Shown here piece after piece: positions 57,777 to 64,000 of a stretch of DNA of 64,000 nucleotides. Source of the stretch: Actinernus sp. WN-2022 (Eukaryota > Cnidaria > Anthozoa > Actiniaria > Actinernidae); contig JAOWCC010001751.1 of assembly GCA_030867875.1 (NCBI GenBank), positions 20,048,026 through 20,112,025 of the forward strand, read 5' to 3'. Made by a program: the position numbers and the translations under genes. How positions within the stretch are numbered: position 1 is the stretch's first letter; every line of letters begins with the position of its first letter. A model generated the notes under the pieces. The model was not told the origin of the DNA, did no database searches, and was given only the letters and a program-made list of their open reading frames with translations.

Positions 57777-58025
57777 CCACTCTTTTCACCTGGTGGCCAT
57801 CTTGGATTCAAAGCGAGGCAATCCTTTGTTTTTGCCAGGTGAGCCTCATTTTGATTATCCCTCACTACGAGGTTGACCTGGCAAAAACAAAGGATTGCCT
57901 CGCTTTGAATCCAAGATGGCCACCAGGTGAAAAGAGTGAATTAGCCTGCTAGCGGCTCTTATGCGTGTTTTTTTCTAATTTGTTTTCGGATTGGGCTACC
58001 TGTGGCGAGCGGAAAAACAGGCTAC
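57777..58025. mobile_element. Composite insertion with 8-bp duplication
   Basis: ACCATCAT occurs at 57769-57776 and 58026-58033. Between them are the fold-back MITE copy 2 (57778-57938) and a short TAGCCTG...CAGGCTA unit (57942-58024). Removing one copy of the octamer with the insert rejoins the LINE reading (LYHHITYVLAV). 8-bp duplications are typical of hAT-type elements. Confidence 0.65.
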
Positions 58026-58062
58026 ACCATCATATAACTTACGTACTTGCGGTTTCAGGGCA

Positions 58063-58850
58063 TTTTCCTGTGTGGCGCCCTTCCTGTGGAATTCGCTTCC
58101 ACAAGAAATAACGGCTTGCGGCCTCAGTGTCCCGTTTTAAACAGCAGATAGAAACCTATCTTTTTAGAAAAGCCTACTGTTAATTAAAAATGGCTTCAGA
58201 GACATACCTGAATATGTACAATCATTGAATACATGTTTTCCGTCATTGTAAGTTTAGATTTTAAGAGGGTCTGAATGGGGTTAACTGACTACTGACAAAC
58301 GGCCTTAAAAATAACTGACAACTGACCGAATTTTTTACTGACAACGGAAAAATAACTGACAACTGACAAATTTGGTTTTTGTGGGTCAAACATTGTAAAT
58401 TTTCTCTAGTAATGATTAACTAGGGCTAACTGACAAATGACAAATGGCGAAAATTTTAACTGACAACTGACATGTAGACCCCCCCCCCCCCCCCCCCCCC
58501 CATTGAGACCCTCTTTCAATAGTAGAGCTCTAAATAATCTTTACATTTTTATTCATTGTAGTAGTTAGTTTAATTCATATCTTGTAAGCGAACCCAAGTT
58601 TCGTTCAGATTAGAAATGAGTTTATGGCTAAACTATTTTAATAGTATCAACAATTCCAATTCGACCATGGAGTTCGTCGGAATACTTAAACATAAACCTC
58701 TGGCTTGGGAGACCCGGTAACGGCTTCCTGTATCTTCTACGTAAAATAAACCATTTATTATTTTATTTAAGGTCGTTTTCTTAATAAGAGATATTTTTTT
58801 GTATACTATGTCTATGAAGAACGATTCCATTGTAAAGGTTGTTGCTACTT
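58063..58850 (+). pseudogene. LINE 3' end, tandem copy 1
   Basis: Reads FPVWRPSCGIRF / FKQQIETYLFRKAYC across frames, the terminal W..LP..I motif region, then a 3' UTR-like stretch. Interrupted by 58265-58513. About 540 bp without the insert, repeated next door. Confidence 0.82.
58265..58513. mobile_element. GAGGGTCT-type element 2, carrying TAACTGACAA repeats
   Basis: Ends GAGGGTCTGAATGGGG and CCCCATTGAGACCCTC, flanked by TTTTAA (58259-58264) and TTTCAA (58514-58519). The neighbouring paralog (58876-59417) lacks the element and reads GATTTTAATAGCAGAGC. Interior: CTGACAACTGACAAA-type repeats and a C23 tract (58479-58501). Confidence 0.88.
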
Positions 58851-58875
58851 CCTGTGCTATTTTCTTCCTGTTGCT

Positions 58876-59417
58876 ATTTTCCTGTGTGGCGCCCTTCCTG
58901 TGGAATTCGCTTCCACAAGAAATAACGGCTTGCAGCCTCAGTGTCCAGTTTTAAACAGCAGATAGAAACCTATCTTTTTAGAAAAGCCTACTGTTAATTA
59001 AAAATGGCTTCATAGACATACCTGAATATGTACATATCATTGAATGCATGCTTTCCGTCATTGTAAGTTTAGATTTTAATAGCAGAGCTCTATATAATTT
59101 TTACATTTTTATTCATTGTAGTAGTTAGTTTAATTCATATCTTGTAAGCGAACCCAAGTTTCGTTCAGATTAGAAATGAGTTTATGGCTAAACTATTTTA
59201 ATAGTATCAACAATTCCAATTCGACCATGGGCATGGAGTTCGTCGGAATACTTAAACATAAACCTCTGGCTTGGGAGACCCGGTAACGGCTTCCCTTATC
59301 TTCTACGTAAAATAAACCATCTATTTATTTTATTTAAGGTCGTTTTCTTATTTTAATAAGAGATAATTTTTTGTATACTATGTCTATGAAGGACGATTCC
59401 ATTGTAAAGGTTGTTGC
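58876..59417 (+). repeat. LINE 3' end, tandem copy 2 (empty site for the GAGGGTCT element)
   Basis: About 95% alike to 58063-58850 outside the insertion, in direct tandem with 25 bp between. Differences include a GGGCAT insertion near 59229 and a TTTTAA insert near 59350. Confidence 0.88.
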
Positions 59418-59532
59418 TAAATATTGTTTTGATAATTGATAATTGTTACCGTCACACTGCTTTAGGAACTTGTATTCCCAATTCTGGTGTTTGTTTGTTT
59501 GGAATAAAGTTATTACTAAATATTTGTGTCAA

Positions 59533-59781
59533 ATTTTCGTGCGCTCCTCGATCGAGGGCATTGCGCTAGAAATAATTCTATCGAGGGAGACTGGTGAACA
59601 CGTTTTTAAAATAGATTCAGCGACACCGTTTCACGCAAGCACGCGAGGCCCGAGTACAGGCTTGTATGAGAAGAAAAAATACTATGATAAAGAGGTTCAA
59701 AAGACTCGGTTATCTCAGTGTTATGATAAGTTCGGCGATTTATCGGAGATAGACAGTTATATAAAGCCTCAGGCAAATTAG
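59533..59781 (+). CDS. Hypothetical open frame, unknown
   Basis: Within a 112-codon frame from ATG 59443, the last 80 or so codons look protein-like (ETGEHVFKIDSATPFHAST, then GLYEKKKYYDKEVQKTRLSQ). No upstream exon, Kozak context or poly(A) site is certain. It lies directly after the LINE tandem repeat, so it may be a transposon remnant. Function unknown. Confidence 0.25.
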   Translation: MFVRSSIEGIALEIILSRETGEHVFKIDSATPFHASTRGPSTGLYEKKKYYDKEVQKTRLSQCYDKFGDLSEIDSYIKPQAN

Positions 59782-60237
59782 TTTTGCAACTTATTAAAAT
59801 GCAGTAAATGGTGGTTTATTTTTGTCTGAGACGGGCAGATATTACACGCAATTCGGGTAACATCTGTAACATAGCAAAATACACCGCAAAAAACGATAAT
59901 GGGTACTCTATTGATGAATTTGAAGTCAACAAATATTTCAACAGTTTCGATAAACACCAAATTAGTCGGTAAAGGTGTGGAAAGAACTTGCCGTTAGCAC
60001 GCCGACTAAGTTGATGTGGCAACTTACGCCTCTAATATTATTACATTTCAATCGCCTTTTCTCGTATTTACAGATTGTAAAAAATCTACTATGTTCTTAC
60101 CTTGCTCTCGAGTGACAAAGGGAGTCACAATATGGCAGCTAATTTACGAAGCAATGCCACGAACACAACGCGTAGAATATCATGCCCAGTAACCCGGCAG
60201 TGTTATTCAAGTTGCAGGCCTTTGCATCACATTACCT

Positions 60238-60610
60238 GCATGGTTTCCATCGTTTTACTGTTGCATAGCAATCACTCGCCATTTTTCCCGTCACCCGCTG
60301 CCCCTGGGAATGTATAGCAAAGAGGTGGACTTCCGACTTTTAGAGTTCTCAGTTGGAACTTAGGAGGTGGACTTCCAACTGACCAGTATAAACTAAAATG
60401 GTAAGAATGATAGTGTAGGTGAGAGCATGGTTTCCATCGTTTTACCGTTGCATAGCAATCACTCGCCATTTCCCCCGTCACCCGCTGCCCCTGGGGATGT
60501 ATAGCAAGGAGGTGGACTTCCGACTTTTAGAGTTCTCAGTTGGAACTTAGGAGGTGGACTTCCAACTGACCAGTATAAACTAAAATGGTAAGAATGGTAG
60601 TGTAGGTGAG
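60238..60610. repeat. 187-bp tandem duplication
   Basis: Copies 60238-60424 and 60425-60610, above 95% alike (for example ATGGTTTCCATCGTTTTAC, CACCCGCTGCCCCTGGG). Within each unit AGGAGGTGGACTTCC occurs twice. Confidence 0.92.
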
Positions 60611-60904
60611 CGCAATAATAAGTAAAAATACATTATTAATAACTTTAATTATATATTAATTATGATGCAGGTGATGTTCAAATGATGTTATGGTCAACAG
60701 TCAGAAGCTGTGTAGATGAGCGGGTGGGCTATTGTGCAAATTTCAGAAAGAGATGTTTAAAACTAGTTTAAGGTTCGGCGTAAGGACTGCCTGTTCAGAA
60801 ATGAGGATTGTTCCATGCTCGGATTGATCTAACAAAAGGAGAAAAACTGAAGTCAAGGACGTACAGGGTCTAGGTGATTGCTTTACGCATGGGCAAGGAT
60901 ATAG

Positions 60905-61155
60905 ACAGTCACGTGCTGATACTTCACCAACGAATTGAGCTCGTGATTCCATGGGAAAGGCTTTACTGGATGGCAAACAAACTTCTAAACGCTGTTTTAG
61001 AAAGATCGACAATTGATTGAAGGTGGAAAATAGCATTTACCAAACAGGTTTTGCTAATAACACTACCGATCTCGTACAAGTGCGTTTAAAATAAATGGAC
61101 ACAATTTTTTTTGCTGTCCAGTACAACCACGTGATTGCATTCCTGCAAAAGGCCA
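60905..61155. repeat. Dispersed repeat R, copy 2
   Basis: Same orientation as 17885-18175; diverged by small indels. Confidence 0.75.
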
Positions 61156-61247
61156 ATTAAAACCATTCCTAACTTTATGCCAACATAGACACTTGATGTA
61201 ACAGGCGCTATTTTCAAGAGTCCCACTTAAGTTACTCAACTAGACCT

Positions 61248-62772
61248 GTAGCCTGCGTAGCAAGTGTTTCCGTGGGTTTTTTCGGAGCGTAGGAAGACTT
61301 TTTCGCTATTTGGCCGCACGAAAAATGGGGCGAGAGCAAAAACTGGAAGGAGGGGGAGGGGAGGAGAGAAGAAGGAAACGCTTGCAGACAGACCCCGGGA
61401 TTCTGTTATTATGGCGCACCGCGATTCCCAGTTAAACTAGGCCACTTCAAAAGTACAAAATTCTTCATTATACTTCAGGTCTATTTAGAGTCGTTCTAAA
61501 ATAATTTGGGATCGAAAATGGTTAGGGTTTGTTTTATTTTGGGGTTATGCACCTATCAGCGGCTTCCCCGAGCGGTCGACGCCCGGGCTACCCACGGAGA
61601 ATACAGGAGGATTGAATGCAAACATTGCCCCTGGGGTCGGTGAAATGCTCGACTTTGTTTTGAGGTTGGAAAACTGTGGTGGGGGATTTGTTCAAATTGT
61701 TTTTGTCATGAAACTAACTTATTAGCAACTGACTGAAGTACATTGAACTGTGGATACTATGAAGTTCATTGAAGTGTTAATAAAGTTCCATTTTCTGTTG
61801 AAAATAGAGTGTTCAATGTTATTGAAATAACGTTAGTAACGAGATTCAGTAGTCAATTCAGCTCTAGCCTATTCACAGGCCCTGGATACCCCAGTATCAA
61901 GAACCTGTGAACAGGCTAATTCAGCTCCATCGATCTCATTTCGTGCAAAATGACGGAGGATTGTAGGTCGTGGAAGACCTAACCAGGAGACTTTGAAAGG
62001 GACGATTCCCCTACCCCCGAGGGAAATCGTGAAGATTGTTTCTGTCTTTTTACAATCCCCCTGGTCAGCCCGGGGGTCGACCCCTCGGGGAAGCCGCTGA
62101 TAGGTGCATTAGGTTTGCAATGAATCGTGGTGTGAACATAACATGAAGTCTCTGCTCTTTCGATAAAGTGCTGAATTACCCGTGAATTAGGCTCTCGATT
62201 TCCTATCCGAGCGAGGATTTAGTCGTCTTTTACGGAATAAGCCTTCGGCACGACTCTAGGCTATCGTTCGCGTTTATTTGGAGTCTTGCCACACCAAATA
62301 TCAAAGTCTTTCGCGAAGCTTTCCCAATAGAGCCAGTACGTTGTATCCGAATATATCTCGCCATTTTTAGCTACCTCGATTCCCGCTCCCTTACAATCTG
62401 CTAGAATTTAATACACTACTGCAATCTTTCATTTTCGAGGGTTTGAACAAATTCACTGAGTTAATATATCCATGTTTCCTGGCTGAAGGAAATTGCCAAA
62501 TTTCACTTTAAAATCGCACTTACAAACTCTACAGTTATCACTTGGATTCTTCGAGTTGTTCGACATCTCATCGCTTCTTTTGGGAATTATTTATTTTCTT
62601 CCGCTGTCTAACGAGTGAATTCAGGCGTGAAAGGTCAAGTGGGCGGTTTTCTCTCCTCCCCTTCCCCTCCTTCCATTTTTTGCTCTCGTCCCATTTTTCG
62701 CGCGGCCAAATAGCGAAAAAGTCTTCCTGCGGCTCCGAAAAAACCCACGGAAACGCTTGCTACGCAGGCTAC
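61248..62772. mobile_element. 1.5-kb TIR element, ends GTAGCCTGCGTAGCAAG
   Basis: Inverted arms of about 130 bp (61248-61380 and 62641-62772) with matching ends GTAGCCTGCGTAGCAAG / CTTGCTACGCAGGCTAC. Flanks TAGACCT (61241-61247) and TAGACCC (62773-62779) may be a 7-8 bp duplication with one change. It contains the TWA MITE 61548-62108. No transposase. hAT-like by duplication length. Confidence 0.75.
61548..62108. mobile_element. TWA-flanked MITE, copy D
   Basis: TIR TGCACCTATCAGCGGCTTCC and inverse, TTA at 61545-61547 and 62109-62111. Nested in the 61248-62772 element. Contains an internal AGCCTATTCACAGG / CCTGTGAACAGGCTA palindrome (61866-61919). Confidence 0.9.
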
Positions 62773-62872
62773 TAGACCCGAGGAGCTACTTGATGACCTG
62801 TAATCATTTCGTACGAAGCGTTCGGCCCGCTTTTGGACTTGCTCAAGTCTACCCACATCCCTGTTAAAAGCC

Positions 62873-63278
62873 CTAGCCAGTTATCTTTGATATCGATTGT
62901 ACATGAAGTGGACAGCCCAACGGTAGAATATTTCTTGATTTGGGCGTTGCGTGTACGAGATATAAAGGTTTGTATTTCCAATATGCTGAAGAATATGGTG
63001 AAGAATATTTCAGAAATTCGATTTTTCCGATTTTATTTGGCATCGGATTCTCATCGATTCCCATACGAACACTGTATTTCGCGCCATGTTTGCACCCCTT
63101 TCAAAATGTCGGAATTTACCGCGAACTGGTCTATTCAGATTTTCTTTTTGTAAAATCACTTTGATAAGCTTCAAATATAACTTAGAATTCAAAAATAGGT
63201 AATTTGTCTTGGACGTAACATATTCTGCCGTTGGACTATCCACTTCATGTACAATCGATATCAAAGGTAACTGGCTAG
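62873..63278. mobile_element. Long-TIR MITE family L, copy 4, with a nested half-element
   Basis: CTAGCCAGTTATCTTTGATA at the left and its inverse at the right; arms about 80 bp. The centre holds 63004-63133, one arm of the fold-back element seen whole at 50207-50613. Confidence 0.8.
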
Positions 63279-63305
63279 CGCCAGCGCTTATGTGCATTTT
63301 AACTC

Positions 63306-63635
63306 TTTCGGGTCCGAGCCTGGACAGACCCATGATCACATCACCTAGACATGCTGGAAAGACGATGTTGCGATATTATGTGAAGAGATGAATGGCTTCA
63401 AAGTCAGAGCTATAACAGGGATCGCTTGACTCGTTCACTATGTAGAAAAGCTCATTTGTTTTGGCGATCGTTTTTGTTTCTTTGATTTTCACGAATTTTA
63501 AGGAGCTGAAAATCGGCTCAAAACACTCTTTCCATTCGCACTTGAAATCAAAAGCAAACACAAAATCAGCACTCAGTTGTTACAGTACCTTCTTTAATTT
63601 TTCCAACCACCAGGTTTGTTTGCACAAAACTAACC
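63306..63635. repeat. Dispersed repeat, copy 2 (first at 1148-1515)
   Basis: Same orientation as the copy inside the 4.5-kb element, about 90% alike; no AGGCCTACTC terminus is present here. Confidence 0.8.
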
Positions 63636-64000
63636 TAAGTATCAGGCTCTCAAAGTGAAGGAGTAGAGAAAAGAGAAGAGAGCCTGACACAGATCAATAG
63701 AGAAAGGCGTTCCGCCTCCAAAGCTACGTCATCGAGCCATCACTTTTTAACCAATGACATTTATTTCCGGTTGAATTTATAGTTTTGATATGTAGGCCGG
63801 ATTTTTATACATCAAAGTTTTTCGATCGCTCTTAAGAAAATGTAAGACCTTAGTATGGTACTTGTATTTCGTCTGTTTCTTTGTCTTGTGCTACGACTCT
63901 AACACAGAGTTCTTTTTTGCCGTGGCAAATTGTTTGGCTTACAAGGAATGTGCTAAATTTCGCAGCATTCAAGTGGCACAGCTTTGATACCATTCACTGC
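63636..64000. other. No gene recognised
   Basis: CAGGCTCTC near 63643 and GAGAGCCTG near 63678 form a short inverted repeat. Nothing else identified to the window end. Confidence 0.4.

Noticed and set aside
60110..60320. Frame starting ATGGCAGCTAATTTACG-like sequence as a first exon
   Set aside because: No donor in frame with a convincing partner; it overlaps the 187-bp tandem duplication.

Overview
The window is animal nuclear DNA: AT-rich, with split genes that use GT-AG introns, no operons, one 100-N assembly gap (13259-13358) and very many short inverted-terminal-repeat elements and decayed LINEs. The mix of repeats and the diverged but complete RhoGEF point to an invertebrate. Several repeat families look to me like ones seen in anthozoan (coral or sea anemone) genomes, but that is recollection, not a search result.

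The main gene is on the minus strand. I resolved 23 coding exons between 41680 and 9574 whose splice phases chain together. They encode a roughly 1,200-residue Dbl-family Rho guanine-nucleotide exchange factor of the PLEKHG type: an N-terminal basic stretch and coiled coil, a long Ser/Asn/acid-rich linker, a DH domain (exons 14-18) and a PH domain (exons 20, 21, 22 and 23). Its first intron is 8.4 kb. A likely non-coding first exon with an upstream ORF lies at 43533-43399. Two defects stand out: a one-base frameshift in exon 4 (28396-28398), and a missing PH exon, probably lost in the N gap. A tRNA-like gene (anticodon AGT) lies on the plus strand inside an intron at 20684.

Layout: 1-9.1 kb is repeats, including a 4.5-kb terminal-inverted-repeat element with a 6-bp target duplication (1067-5577), a 1.4-kb TTAA element (6969-8395) and a long hairpin (8471-8713). 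9.5-43.6 kb is the RhoGEF, with introns full of MITEs and satellites. 43.6-55.3 kb is mostly unassigned, with two divergent LINE fragments (45.4-47.2 kb) and an identical tandem MITE pair (49474-50184). 55.3-61 kb is a LINE graveyard in which insertions with target duplications, and a paralogous empty site, allow the order of events to be read. 61.2-64 kb is nested inverted-repeat elements.

The strongest candidates for something undescribed are two small elements at 57318-57560 and 58265-58513. They share GAGGGTCT termini and 6-bp target duplications but carry unrelated internal simple repeats. Similar TIR elements carrying repeats occur at 33364-33534 and 1067-5577. No CRISPR array, virus or bacterial gene was seen.
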